From: Saururus chinensis
Lineage: Eukaryota > Streptophyta > Magnoliopsida > Piperales > Saururaceae
Length of the DNA stretch: 64,000 bases
Assembly (NCBI GenBank): GCA_035235625.1
Contig: CP141142.1
Span: forward strand, 10,942,995-11,006,994
Reading direction: 5' to 3'
Under the pieces are notes generated by a model. That model had not been told where the DNA came from. It was given only the letters and a program-made list of their open reading frames with translations, and ran no database searches. The translations under genes and the position numbers were made by a program. This document shows positions 12,430 through 22,204 of this stretch, piece after piece. Position 1 is the stretch's first letter, and every line of letters starts with the position of its first letter.

Positions 12430-12551
12430 GTCCTTTGACTTCAACAAAATAATGTATTTGGTGATATATTTCCCTTTCTTTGGAACAGTATTCCTCTACA
12501 AAAACGACGTCCCTCATTCAATATTTCTCTTAGGAAGAAAAAGAAAAAGAA
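12430..12551 (+). promoter_or_regulatory. Putative core promoter and 5' leader of first exon A
   Basis: A TATA-like GATATATTT lies about 85 bases before the ATG of exon 1A, followed by pyrimidine-rich sequence and an A/G-rich leader. A W-box-like TTGAC core is at about 12437. The same arrangement is present before exon 1B. Transcription starts are not visible from sequence alone. Confidence 0.35.
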
Positions 12552-12644
12552 ATGAAGTCTGAATTGCAACAGGGGCCTGCAAGAGAATTTGAAGAGAGCA
12601 CTCCATCACTCTTAGGCAAGACAAATTGCCTAGTCACCCTCAAG
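12552..12644 (+). CDS. ABCG transporter, alternative first exon A
   Basis: A 93-base exon encoding 31 residues from ATG to a lysine, ending in CAAG|GTAAGT, a near-consensus plant donor. Its last residues 'LVTLK' match the conserved 'TLKF' start of the ATP-binding domain in ABCG half transporters, whose continuation begins at 17643 in phase 0. It differs from exon 1B at two bases, both amino-acid-changing (Lys for Glu at residue 2, Glu for Gly at residue 15). If exon A is used, the donor would have to skip exon 1B and join 17643, or copy B would be included in a longer leader. Whether it is transcribed is unknown. Confidence 0.75.
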
Positions 12645-14189
12645 GTAAGTAACAATTTTCTTTGAACTACCAAAAAGTGTTTTTATTCTTTTTAGGTGCA
12701 CCTCAGACAAAGGTAAAGAACAAGAACCATAGTAGGTGTTTTCTTCTTACTTGATAACTGGTCATGATTTGAATGCCTCATAGTCATAGGAAGCCTCATC
12801 AATGAATGAGTGGTATTTTCCGTTTCTTCGAAAAGCATAGTACTAATGTTTAGTTGTTCTCTCTTTCTTTTACGTATGTTTAATGGTATTGGCACTGCCT
12901 TTGGAGTAAGCCATAATACTCGTGAGCTTTAGCAGAGAGCAGGCAGAAGTGACCTGCCTCTAGCTAGCATTTGTCATTGTAGTTTTTTTTCCCATCAGTC
13001 TTCAGGGAACATTAATCTAAATGGTATCATTCAAATCAGCCGGTGAAGCTTTACTAGCGGAGTTGGTAAAGTTTTACCCGCCATAGATAGCTTCTAATCA
13101 ACGGCCTACACTGTAATGCACAAAGCTTTACTAGCGGAGTATGCATCATCAATTAGAGACTATCAACGGTGAGTGAAACTTCACTAGTGACTCCGCTTAT
13201 AAAACTTCACTAGCAACTCCATGGGTGAAGCTGCACTAAGGGATTTAAATTCCAACTTTTTTGGCTCATCTCGTTGCTTTCTCTAGTTTGTCTCATTATT
13301 TTGTTTCCTTGCAAGTGTTTAATTTTCGTCCATTATTAATATGGCCAAGCAGGAAATTATAAAGTAATCCAACTAAAATAATATATTATAGAACATGTGA
13401 AGAGTATTTGTCTTTTAATATATATTGTAAAGTAAAAAACACATGAGCCCATGTGACCAGTGACTGACCACCAAGTCTGCAGACAACATTATAAACCGTA
13501 GTTTGTTTTCCCTTTTCCAACACAAGACATCTCTCCCTCAATGGGATTTATTTTACTCTACAAGGTCCACAGTACTTAAGAGATCCTAGCAAACTGTACC
13601 AATTAAATACTACTTCCTTTTTCCTAAGGCTCCATTAAAAGTTTCTCACCTCTCCATTAAACCCGACACAATTGGACAAGAATGAACCATCACGAAGAGA
13701 ATGGGATCCATCATGGAGGCTTTCTTTGATCACTTTTTGACGTTTCAAAGTTGACTGAAAGATTGGAACCATATAAGAAAAGACAGAATAGTATTAGATC
13801 ATTATATGGGTTCTTGTGCCGCGTGATAAAGAGGCGAGGGATTTTTAATAGTTAGGGTTTGTTACCCGTCGAGCGTGACAGATTTCAAGACTAGGTCTCG
13901 TGATCAATAATAGGAAAATGTTACATCATCATAAAGTAAGAGAGAAATTTGGGAAGATAATCAAAAGGTTTTCACATTTCTCCCCCTCCACATGTTCACT
14001 CCCTCCACATGTTCACTGGTCCTACATTCTAGTTATTCTCAGCGGTCAGGAAGCTTTTTTTTAAGAAAAATCAGTCTCCTAACATGTCTCGTGTGGGGAA
14101 AGTGAAAGAAAACTATAGTTTTACTGACCGTGTGCGTGGTCTCGCATGTTTTAATTGGGATGTTGGCTGGTGTTGCCTCACCAGCAGTT

Positions 14190-14216
14190 GGTGAAGCTTC
14201 ACCAGCTTATCACAAC
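14190..14216 (-). mobile_element. Right terminal inverted repeat of the Mutator-like element, copy B
   Basis: Identical to 12181-12207 and followed by acatgaaaaat, one base different from the copy A flank. It was duplicated as part of the tandem unit. Confidence 0.65.
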
Positions 14217-14439
14217 ACATGAAAAATTTTGATTTAGATATACATTCGGTCAATGAACAAAGTACCGGACAGTACTTTTACTTTAAAACGGGACTAAAAT
14301 TATTTCCCAGAACATCATTGTCTTGTAATTCACGCCCGTCCATGATCTGCAGACATTAAGGGGTTTACGGTACTTTCTAGTCGTGTGACTTGTCATTAGT
14401 TTTTTGAAGAGGAACAATTAATTCAACTCAAAAAGTGGT

Positions 14440-14555
14440 CCTTTGACTTCAACAAAATAATGCATTTGGTGATATATTTCCCTTTCTTTGGAACAGTATT
14501 CCTCTAAAAAACGTCCCTCATTCAATATTTCTCTTAGGAAGAAAAAGAAAAAGAA
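14440..14555 (+). promoter_or_regulatory. Putative core promoter and 5' leader of first exon B
   Basis: Duplicate of the region before exon 1A, with the TATA-like GATATATTT near 14471-14479, about 77 bases before the ATG. It is nearer to exon 2 and so is the simpler first-exon choice. Confidence 0.35.
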
Positions 14556-14648
14556 ATGGAGTCTGAATTGCAACAGGGGCCTGCAAGAGAATTTGAAGGG
14601 AGCACTCCATCACTCTTAGGCAAGACAAATTGCCTAGTCACCCTCAAG
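14556..14648 (+). CDS. ABCG half transporter, exon 1 (copy B)
   Basis: Thirty-one codons starting MESELQQGPAREFEG and ending LVTLK, then GTAAGT. It supplies the short cytosolic N-terminus before the nucleotide-binding domain. The intron to exon 2 is about 3 kb (14649-17642). Phase 0 is kept, because exon 2 begins TTT GTA GAT after the acceptor TGCAG. 'TLK' + 'FVDV' matches the conserved family motif at this point. The predicted whole protein is about 623 residues, near the usual 600-750 for plant ABCG half transporters. Confidence 0.8.
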
Positions 14649-15759
14649 GTAAGTAACAATTTTCTTTGAACTACCAAAAAGTGTTTTTATATATTCTTTT
14701 TAGGTGCACCTCAGACAAAGGTAGAGAACAAGAACCATAGGAGGTGTTTTCTTCTTGCTTGATAACTAGTCATGATTTGCATGCCTCATAGTCATAGGAA
14801 GCCTCATCAATGAATGAGTGGTATTTTCCGTTTCTTCGAAAAGCATAGTACTAATGTTTAGTTGTGTTCTCTTTCTTTTACGTACGTTTAATGGTATTGG
14901 CACTGCCTTTGGAGTAAGCCATAATACTTGTGAGCTTTAGCAGAGAGCAGGCAGAAGTGACCTGCCTCTAGCTAGCATTTGTCATTGTAGTTTTTTTTCC
15001 CATCAGTCTTCAGGGAACATTAATCTAAATGGTATCATTCAAATCAGCCGGTGAAGCTTTCCTAGCGGAGTTGGTAAAGTTTACCCGCCATAGATAGCTT
15101 CTAATCAACGGCCTACACTGTAATGCACAAAGCTTTACTAGCGGAGTATGCATCATCAATTAGAGACTATCAACGGTGAGTGAAACTTCACTAGTGACTC
15201 CGCTTATAAAACTTCACTAGCAACTCCATGGGTGAAGTTGCACTAAGGGATTTAAATTACAACTTTTTTGGCTCATCTCGTTGCTTTCTCTAGTTTGTCT
15301 CATTATTTTGTTTCCTTGCAAGTGTTTAATTTTCGTCCATTATTAATATGGCCAAGCAGGAAATTATAAAGTAATCCAACTAAAATAATATATTATAGAA
15401 CATGTGAAGAGTATTTGTCTTTTAATATATATTGTAAACCTTCAAGTTTCATGGAGAGAGCTTGCTAAATAATCAATGAAGATTGTGAGCATATACCTAT
15501 TATTGTTTATAAAAGGCTTTGTCTAACATAACTAATTTTCGTGACTAAGTTTTGGTGACCAACAATAAGGAGGTAAATACATCACCAAGGAAGTGGTTTC
15601 CTTGGTGAGGGAGAAACTTGACAACCAGATGTAACCATTTATAAAAATATTTTTCTTTATAAAATATGTTTATAAAAGTCTTCATAGAAAATTATTATTT
15701 AGGAATAAATTATGCAGGGAATTTGTTGTAAAAAACAAATTATTAAAAAATAGTGAATG

Positions 15760-16110
15760 TTATTTAAAAACTGGGGCGTCCCCACTAAAAGTAAAAAACT
15801 GCTATTGAGAACCTCTGTTTTAATAATTTACGGCCTTTAATAACAGCCAGAAACCGCCTCTTAAACCTGATTTAACGGCCTCTTTGGAACTACGTACCCA
15901 GAAATATCGAATGACAATGACTTGAGATTAATTTTTGCGACGATGTGAACCGTCGTAAAAGATGACCTGTAGCGGCGGCTGTCTAAACCCCACTGAACTT
16001 GCCAGAAATCCACAGGTATATATTTTAAACCTGGTGAAAAGTTCGGTTCTAAAGGCTTTAATTAGCGGCGGTTTTGGGCCACTACAAAATGTTGTAAGTA
16101 GGGAAAAAAA
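15760..16110. mobile_element. Degenerate CACTA-like remnant in intron 1
   Basis: It contains 'ttgcgacgatgtgaaccgtcgtaa', which folds back on itself, then 'gtagcggcgg' and 'ttagcggcggttttgggcc' next to 'cactacaaaa'. These phrases resemble subterminal motifs of plant CACTA elements. Paired ends and a target duplication were not found. Confidence 0.35.
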
Positions 16111-16529
16111 CATTAGATGATGATAATCCCAACTTGTTAATTTACCGTTTTGAAATGTATGAACCATTGTAGTTCATCATTAAAACCTGATGTCACTCTT
16201 ATTATTCTGCACTTGTCGAGGAGTGACTTTCATAGCCCACACTAGAATAAGGGCATTCACATTAGTGCTCATATAACTCGGGATGAAATAAGTTCATCAT
16301 TTTGATGATTGTCCAAAGTGAGAGGTTCCTTCTTTAGAGTCAACTCTGCCATAAATTAAGGTGCATTTGGTGATTATATTTATTGTAAAGTACAGGATAC
16401 CAATTCACTGTTGACAATGAAGTGCAGGATATTAACTCACTACTGATAAGGAATATCACTATCCCTCGTAAAGGGGTCATTCGGCAAATAGCTTAGGATA
16501 GCCCTTTCTTCTGTTTTCTGTATATAGTT

Positions 16530-16890
16530 GCCACTGGTTTCAGTTTAGGTTTAGTTTTGCCTAACCTGAACCGGACAAATTTTACTAAAACTAAACTTGA
16601 CCCAATTGACTTGTTTAAAATAAAAAGTATTAATTTTTTAAAAAATTACTTGATTACAAATACAAATAATAAGATTATAAATAATTATTTAATCTATCTC
16701 TCACCTAGCTATAAAAAATATTAAAAGTTATTATGAAAATATAAAAGAATATAAAACTATATTTATTACTTTGATCAAGTCGGGTCAAGTTTGATTACCA
16801 GAAACCCAAACCCAACCCAACTTGACTAATTATTGGGTTAAATTTAAAAACCTAAACCCGACCCATTAAAGTTGCATTAGGTTAGATTTA
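16530..16890. repeat. Degenerate GGTTTAGGTTTAG / AACCCAACCC repeat
   Basis: AT-rich core flanked by G/T-rich and C/A-rich ends such as 'caaacccaacccaactt'. The layout recalls the hAT-type miniature elements at 43719-44940 but with weak ends. No target duplication was found. Confidence 0.3.
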
Positions 16891-17283
16891 CATTTACCCT
16901 CGTCCTTAAAAGATAAGAAGAGCGTAAGAGGAAACAAAATCAGATATGATGAGATGCTCAAAACATTAAAGCAGAACCGCTTTTGGAACAAAACGGTTCC
17001 CAAATGAACCTTGAAAATGAGCAAAGTGTTATGAAACCTTCAAGGTGAAACTACCAAAGGGTGACAGTGTTAGGAAGCATATTATTTTTCCTTGCAAGTA
17101 TTTATCAAACTTTACTCCAAGGGAAACACAATATAAATCACGATTTGAACATAACCCCACCTACAACTTTAATCTAGGATCCGCTGTGAGCCTGAGTGCA
17201 ATCAACCAGAGACTGCTACGGAAACATGTAAAAACTGGGTCCCAGTAAGCCCGCATTTTCACAGCTATTACTGGCTGATTGGG

Positions 17284-17395
17284 CACTCACGTGCTATGGA
17301 ATGTGAGTGCCCTCACAGCCAATCCAAAGTGGCTAAATCAGCCACTCACGTGCTATGGACTGTGAGTGCCCTCACAGCCAATCCAAAGTGGCTAA
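17284..17395. repeat. Two-copy 59-bp repeat with a hairpin and a CACGTG box
   Basis: CACTCACGTGCTATGGA starts at 17284 and again at 17343. In the first copy GGGCACTCAC (17281-17290) pairs with GTGAGTGCCC to form a 10-bp stem. Each copy holds a CACGTG palindrome, the G-box core bound by plant bZIP and bHLH factors, about 250-350 bases before exon 2. Function is not shown by sequence alone. Confidence 0.8.
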
Positions 17396-17642
17396 GAGAC
17401 CATCTTTGATAACCATTGTTTCCTAAATTAAGCTCTTAAGAAATAATTTATCAATATATTTATTTTATATTTTCTTTGTTTTATATTGATGTATTTATTT
17501 AATTTTTTAAAATAAATTAATTTTAATTTATTTAAAAAAATTAGTGAAATTATTATTTCAGGACGGCGAGGAGGGAGTAATTTGACATGAGCTTCACACT
17601 TGTTCCATGTAAATCTCTCCTAACTCTGGATGTTAAATGCAG

Positions 17643-18447
17643 TTTGTAGATGTTGCATACTCGATTAAACCCAGTAAGAAAGCAAGTTTATTCCCTCCTA
17701 TGGGGGGTTCCGCACAAGGCAACAATGAAAAAGCCATCCTGAAAGGCATCAATGGAATAGTTCGCCCCGGCGAAATGCTGGCGTTGCTTGGTCCCTCCGG
17801 TTCCGGCAAAACGACGCTATTGAACGTCCTTGGCGGCCATCTCCGCAGCAACGTTTCCGGCTCCGTAACGTTGAATGACAGGCCCATGTCCAAGAGCACA
17901 ATCAGAGTCACTGGCTTTGTTACACAAGATGATATTCTCTACCCGCATCTCACAGTCAGCGAGACCCTAATATTCACAGCAAGATTAAGACTTCCGAAGA
18001 GCATAAGTAGAGAAGAGAAAGTAAGGCAAGCGATGAATGTGATCAAAATTCTTGGTCTTGCACATTGCAAGGATACTATCATAGGTTCAGCTCTTGTGAG
18101 AGGGGTTTCAGGAGGAGAGAGGAAAAGGGTCTGCATAGGGCAGGAAATTATAGTAAACCCTAGTCTACTTATCCTTGATGAGCCAACATCTGGTTTGGAT
18201 TCAACAACAGCTCAAAAAATTGTGTGCACCCTTGGAGAGTTGGCCAAGTGTGGCAAGACTCTGGTCACAAGCATTCACCAGCCCTCTAGCAATGTATTTT
18301 ACATGTTTGACAAGGTGATGTTGTTATCAGATGGAAACCCAATTTATTTTGGTAGGGCATCTGAGGCTTTGGATTACTTCTCTAACCTTGGTCATACTCT
18401 GAAGGTTGCTATGAACCCTGCAGAGTTTCTCTTGGATCTTGCAAATG
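17643..18447 (+). CDS. ABCG half transporter, exon 2 (nucleotide-binding domain)
   Basis: It encodes most of the cytosolic ATP-binding domain of an ABCG half transporter, which would dimerise to export small molecules or lipids across a membrane. Visible motifs in whole-protein numbering are Walker A GPSGSGKT (about 81-88), Q-loop glutamine (about 126, '[14 protein letters not shown]'), ABC signature VSGGERKR (about 186-193), Walker B '[12 protein letters not shown]' (about 206-217) and the switch histidine in 'TSIHQPS' (about 243). All key residues are intact. The exon starts after TGCAG at 17641-17642, with a branch-like 'ctaac' and pyrimidine tract before it. An in-frame ATG at 17637 lies in the intron and is not the likely start. 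The donor is ATG|GTATGG at 18448, phase 1. The closest remembered relatives are plant ABCG9, 14, 21 and 25, and which of these it matches best is not settled. Confidence 0.93.
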
Positions 18448-18826
18448 GTATGGCGTTTCATCTACTTCTTCCGTGTTAATTCGAAATTTGATCTTATAAT
18501 ATAACGAATAATTTTTTTTTTCTCTTTTTCTTTCAACAATTTGCACATTTGTGCCATTTTTCTTGCTGAAGTTAATTACTTGGTTCTTCTTTAATTTTTC
18601 TGGTTTTTTCCACTGCAAACTTAGCTAAGTTTAAGTTGGTCGATCGAGGACATCACGTTTTGTGAAAAATGACCCAATCCGAGTTTTGATCATATAATTA
18701 AATAAAGAATACAGATATAACTTTTAGCACTGGCCGTGATAAATATCGTTTTGTATCAATCTAAATTAAAATATCTGTAGTGCACAAAGAAAAACCCTGA
18801 GAAATGACAAGCCAATTGCCTTCCAG

Positions 18827-19146
18827 GTATCTGTTATAATGGCTCAGAGGATGATCCAATGGCTGCCAAGCAATCACTGATTACAGCTTACAATCATAAC
18901 ATCCATGCCACAGTAAGAAATGAGATTCAAGAGGGAGTTAGCCATAGTACATCAAGCACCCAAAGCCGTAAGATAGGCCGATGGAGCGCAGGTTGGTGGG
19001 AAGAATTTGTAGTTTTGCTGCAGAGGGATGTGAAAGAAACAAAGCATTCATCTTTTGCAACTATGAGGGTTTTTCAGTCTGTGTGCATCACTCTCATTTG
19101 TGGTCTTCTTTGGTGGCAATCAGATGGCGATAACATACAAGACAAG
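18827..19146 (+). CDS. ABCG half transporter, exon 3 (linker and first membrane span)
   Basis: It begins after TTCCAG (acceptor 18825-18826) and continues the phase-1 codon from exon 2, reading '...LANG' + 'ICYNGSEDDP', the usual linker. It ends with 'WWQSDGDNIQDK' at AAG|GTCAGG, phase 0. It holds the connector helix region and the first membrane helix ('RVFQSVCITLICGLLWW'). The preceding intron is 379 bp. The ATG at 18859 is internal. Family members normally continue after this lysine with a hydrophobic residue, glycine and 'LLFF'. Here that continuation is displaced, as described for 19245-20272. Confidence 0.9.
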
Positions 19147-19244
19147 GTCAGGTTCTCTCCTACCAACATTTTATCCCATTATCATCTAGACAAGCACTAA
19201 CTTTTTATAACAAACTATAATTAAACCTGAAACTTTTGTTTCAG

Positions 19245-19254
19245 CTTCAAATAC
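19245..19254 (+). other. Strong acceptor with displaced exon-4 start or candidate 10-nt microexon
   Basis: 'cttttgtttcag' (AG at 19243-19244) is the best acceptor downstream of exon 3. The next codon CTT would give Asp-Lys-Leu, as in family members with 'D-R-L-G-L-L-F-F', but the frame then meets TAG after eight codons. If 19245-19254 is read as a 10-base microexon ending at GT (19255), it would join the acceptor at 20271-20272 in frame. This is inference from phase arithmetic. Confidence 0.35.
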
Positions 19255-20271
19255 GTCTGAGAGTAGTCTAGATTTAACTGGGGTTAGAAAAGTAAATCTC
19301 ATGCTGTCAGGTAAGACAACTGGGGTTAGAAAAGTAAATCTCATGTTATCTTATCAGGTAAGACATGCTTTCCCTGTCCAATCACAAAGGTGGTATAAGG
19401 ATTATAGTATAGTGAAAATAGAGTTAATATCATTTTCTCACATGGAAAAACAATAATGAAACAATTTGATATTCTCTCTCTCTCTATGCACTTACGTGAG
19501 AGGGTTTGTGGGTTGGGGTTGGGGTTTTCTTTCTACACATTTTAACACCACTAACGTTAAGTAATATGCTCGTATAATATTTCCCGTTTGTATGAATCTG
19601 ATCTCAAGTCCCCTAGCGTGAGCCCATACTCTATAAGCCATCAGATTTTAATCTAACGATAAATATAACTCAAGGGCAGGCAAGTTGCCTACTTCTTGTG
19701 CCATTAGATTACTTGGAGCAAGAGCTCAAGTTAACATGCGTAAGCCCGGGCTCATATTAACTTTTTATTAATATACAACAGGTATTAATTTACGATGTAA
19801 GCCATCTTATTATGTGGGAAGTTTCACTTAGCCTTGGATTGAGTGTACCTAATGTCATGTAGCTAGTTTCTACACTAACATTTGTTGCACATGCGCCATC
19901 AATCCATTAGGATCGGCAGCTGGTGAAACATCCCAAATGGGTTCCCTTTAGGGTACATTATTTGTTCGTCTAAAGAATGGAAATCATTGATGGCAACCCT
20001 ATTTTATTAACTTTGTATTTATCTTGAACTTTTCAATTAAATGAAAACTCTTCTCGGTTTTTCAATGCTGATTTATTTGGTATAATTCCTTATTAATCTG
20101 ATATATATTATATTCTACTTTAACCATCGGCAAAGAAAAGTGAATTGTAAATGTTTTCACTTCCTTTGTATTAAAAAGTAAAATAAAAATAAAAAAGTAT
20201 TGATGAAAAAATTACAAAAAATGGAACAGTTCACGTTTCATTTTGTTCTCACTCTTCTGTATTTACGGACA
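19248..20271. other. Apparent 1.02-kb insertion inside ancestral exon 4
   Basis: The conserved coding sequence stops after CTT (19247) and resumes at GGG TTT CTA (20272), giving Leu then Gly-Phe-Leu, as in relatives. The intervening sequence is AT-rich and has a two-copy repeat, 'aactggggttagaaaagtaa...' at 19276 and 19318. No clear target duplication or inverted ends were found, so the origin is open. Confidence 0.45.
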
Positions 20272-20922
20272 GGGTTTCTATTCGTTAGTTCCATGTTTTG
20301 GAGCATCTTGCCCATACTGGAGGCCGTCTTCACCTTCTCCCAAGAACGTGTGATACTCATGAAGGAGAGGTCCTCGGGCATGTATAGAGTCTCCTCCTAC
20401 TTCATGGCCAAAACGCTTGGAGACATGCCATTGGAGCTTGTTCTCCCCTCATTTTATATGACTGTAACCTATTGGATGGTTGGCCTTAAGCCGAAACTCT
20501 GGAACTTCCTCTCGACCTTGTTTACTTTGCAATATGGTGTTGTAGTTGCCCAAAGTGTAGGGCTGGTTATTGGTGCTGCTATCGTCGAACAAAGGTCTGC
20601 AATGGTACTAGGGGCAGTCGCAAATAATTGCTTTGTTCTCTCGGCTGGGTTCTATGTCCAACATGTCCCAGGTTTCAAAGCTTGGATCCAGCACCTCTCT
20701 CCATGCCTTTACGTCTATTGGCTCTTGTTGAACAGCCAATACTCTAAGGATGAAAGATACAGGTGTGGACCTGATGCCTACTGCTATGTTAGAGATATCC
20801 CTACAGTGCAGAACACCAAGCTTGGCCATGTGGGGTTGTCTGTGACGGTCTTGTTCATAATGCTTGTGGGATATCGGTTGATTGCGTATGCTTTTTTAAC
20901 AAGGATACGGAGGAGGTGGTGA
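20272..20922 (+). CDS. ABCG half transporter, exon 4 (membrane domain)
   Basis: It encodes the remaining five membrane helices and the stop codon. Visible segments are 'FLFVSSMFWSILPILEAVF', the conserved 'ERSSGMYRVSSYFMAKTLGD' coupling region, 'LELVLPSFYMTVTYWMVGL', 'VVVAQSVGLVIGAAI', an 'AGFYVQHVPGFKAW' stretch, an extracellular loop with two cysteines ('RYRCGPDAYCYV') and a final helix 'VLFIMLVGYRLIAYAFL'. It ends with basic residues 'RIRRRW'. With the acceptor at 20271-20272 the exon starts in the second codon position, one base out of step with exon 3, so the gene is either a recent pseudogene or uses the microexon at 19245-19254. An AG at 20228-20229 would be in frame but lacks a pyrimidine tract and would add 14 residues. 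Confidence 0.88.
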   Translation, partial: GFLFVSSMFWSILPILEAVFTFSQERVILMKERSSGMYRVSSYFMAKTLGDMPLELVLPSFYMTVTYWMVGLKPKLWNFLSTLFTLQYGVVVAQSVGLVIGAAIVEQRSAMVLGAVANNCFVLSAGFYVQHVPGFKAWIQHLSPCLYVYWLLLNSQYSKDERYRCGPDAYCYVRDIPTVQNTKLGHVGLSVTVLFIMLVGYRLIAYAFLTRIRRRW

Positions 20923-21024
20923 TAATGGTGTTTGTGTTGTTTCCCTATGCAAGAAGGTTTATTTGAGTATTTTGCGATGGGACGTGAGTTGCTTGTTAAG
21001 GAACATGTAATGCCCCTAATACAT

Positions 21025-21040
21025 ATAATGAAATAAGAGA
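21025..21040 (+). terminator. Putative poly(A) signal of the ABCG gene
   Basis: 'ataatgaaataag' lies about 100-115 bases after the stop codon, in the usual range for a plant near-upstream element. The copia LTR starts only about 45 bases further on. Confidence 0.35.
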
Positions 21041-21081
21041 GTTGTATGCAAAGTCTTAAAGCTCTGAAGTCTTCAAATACT

Positions 21082-21663
21082 TGGAAATTATAGCACAAAT
21101 AATATGTCCAAAATTAACTTAAGAATAACAATCCACTTTTTTTAACTTAGGTAAGTGAAAGATGCGAAGATAAAAAATAATCTAAGTTCATGCCCAATCA
21201 AGCAAATATTATTAAACACATAAGTTTAACGTGGCCAATCACTTATGCCATCAAGTAAGTTTCATTATAATTTAAGAGAAAATTATATAAAGTTACCCAC
21301 AAGCAAAATTTCAAATCACTTACCTATTCCCTCTTCCAAAGCATATAAGATAAGTAAACATATTCTCAAAGCTATAGTGTAAACTCTTAAGAGCTAATAA
21401 AATAAAAGCAAAAAGAAAAATCTACTTTTCTATTTTCTCTCTCTCCTCTCACAAATGACAAAAATGCCTCGCAACTTTCTCTACTCACAAAAGACAAAAG
21501 AAATACAACTCTTTCTTCTTTCACTTTGTATCATATTGCAAAGGTCTTTTATAATACCCATACAAAGTTGGCCAACTGAGAGAGAGTCCCAGCAGGACTT
21601 ATTTTAACTTATCATAATTCAAATCACATACCCAATTAAAATATGTCATACACATCTCTAACA
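21082..21663 (-). mobile_element. Ty1/copia LTR (3' LTR of a minus-strand element)
   Basis: About 580 bp. On the minus strand it starts TGTTAGAGATGTG, immediately after the polypurine tract AAGGCGGAGAT (21664-21674 on the plus strand as ATCTCCGCCTT). It is homologous to 34762-35057 over the shared part, for example 'cccaatcaagcaaa' and 'cctcttccaaa'. It lies just downstream of the transporter and could affect its 3' end. Confidence 0.8.
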
Positions 21664-22029
21664 ATCTCCGCCTTCACTTAAATTCTACAAGGCATCTCCA
21701 CCAAGGCATCTCTACTGACTACCATCAACCGAGTTGAACTCCACATCGGACAGAAATTTTCCAAGTCAAGCCAAGCACACCCGAAAGCGCTAAGATGCTC
21801 ACAAAGATATCCAACTCTAGAAAGTAAGCTCATTGTCTCTCTAGAAAGATCTCAAACTAGTCTTTGACAAACCATTAAGCTCATAACCATGTAAGCAAAA
21901 CCAAGTTGTTTCTAATACGTATTCTAGCAAACTCTCAACATGCAGGTAGGTTAGCAGAATTTAGAGCATCACAAGATGAATTCATTGAAATATATGTAGT
22001 AACAACTTTGACCTTATTGTTACTACTTG
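21664..22029 (-). mobile_element. Internal remnant of the copia element
   Basis: Runs from the polypurine tract to the CACTA insertion point. No integrase, reverse transcriptase or RNase H is present, so most of the polymerase region has been deleted. The end next to 22029 continues the minus-strand sequence found at 33412, on the far side of the CACTA element. Confidence 0.65.
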
Positions 22030-22204
22030 CACTACAACAAAATGTATTATTAGCAACACAATGAAAAACGTTGCTACTAATTACTACTTACAATACTTAG
22101 ATATGCGTCCCTAATAGTAAACTATTAATGACAATTAATAAAAAGCGTTGCTACTAGAACACCTATTAGCGATGCTTAATAAAAATTGTTGTTAATAGTT
22201 GCAC

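Larger units (their letters stand above)
11441..13433 (+). repeat. Tandem duplication copy A: promoter, first exon and intron start
   Basis: Copy A repeats as copy B at an offset of 1997 bp near the left end. The two are very similar, with scattered substitutions, a few short indels and a short duplication of 'ccctccacatgttcact' in copy B (about 13982-14018). Copy A contains part of the Mutator-like element body, its right inverted repeat, the promoter, exon 1A and about 790 bp of intron 1. It also holds direct and inverted repeats of 'actagcggagt' / 'actccgctta' (13038-13240). Confidence 0.9.
13438..15438 (+). repeat. Tandem duplication copy B: promoter, first exon and intron start
   Basis: Second copy of 11441-13433, joined head to tail ('gtaaagtaaaa|aacacatgag'). 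High similarity over about 2 kb and no insertion private to either copy suggest a recent duplication, later than the Mutator-like insertion they share. Confidence 0.9.

Noticed and set aside
15928..16167. Open frame of 79 codons in intron 1
   Set aside because: It lies within the degenerate CACTA-like repeat and shows no domain.
17637..17642. ATG at 17637 as the start of the transporter
   Set aside because: It lies on the intron side of a good acceptor (TGCAG at 17638-17642), and a matching upstream exon with donor GTAAGT and conserved 'TLK' exists.
18859..19200. Separate 113-residue gene starting at 18859
   Set aside because: The frame is the middle of an ABCG coding exon (18827-19146). 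The tail after 19146 is intron sequence.
20200..20271. N-terminal extension of the membrane exon (about 24 residues before Gly-Phe-Leu)
   Set aside because: It is mostly a pyrimidine-rich intron end. It resembles no family sequence, although the AG at 20228-20229 remains a formal in-frame alternative.
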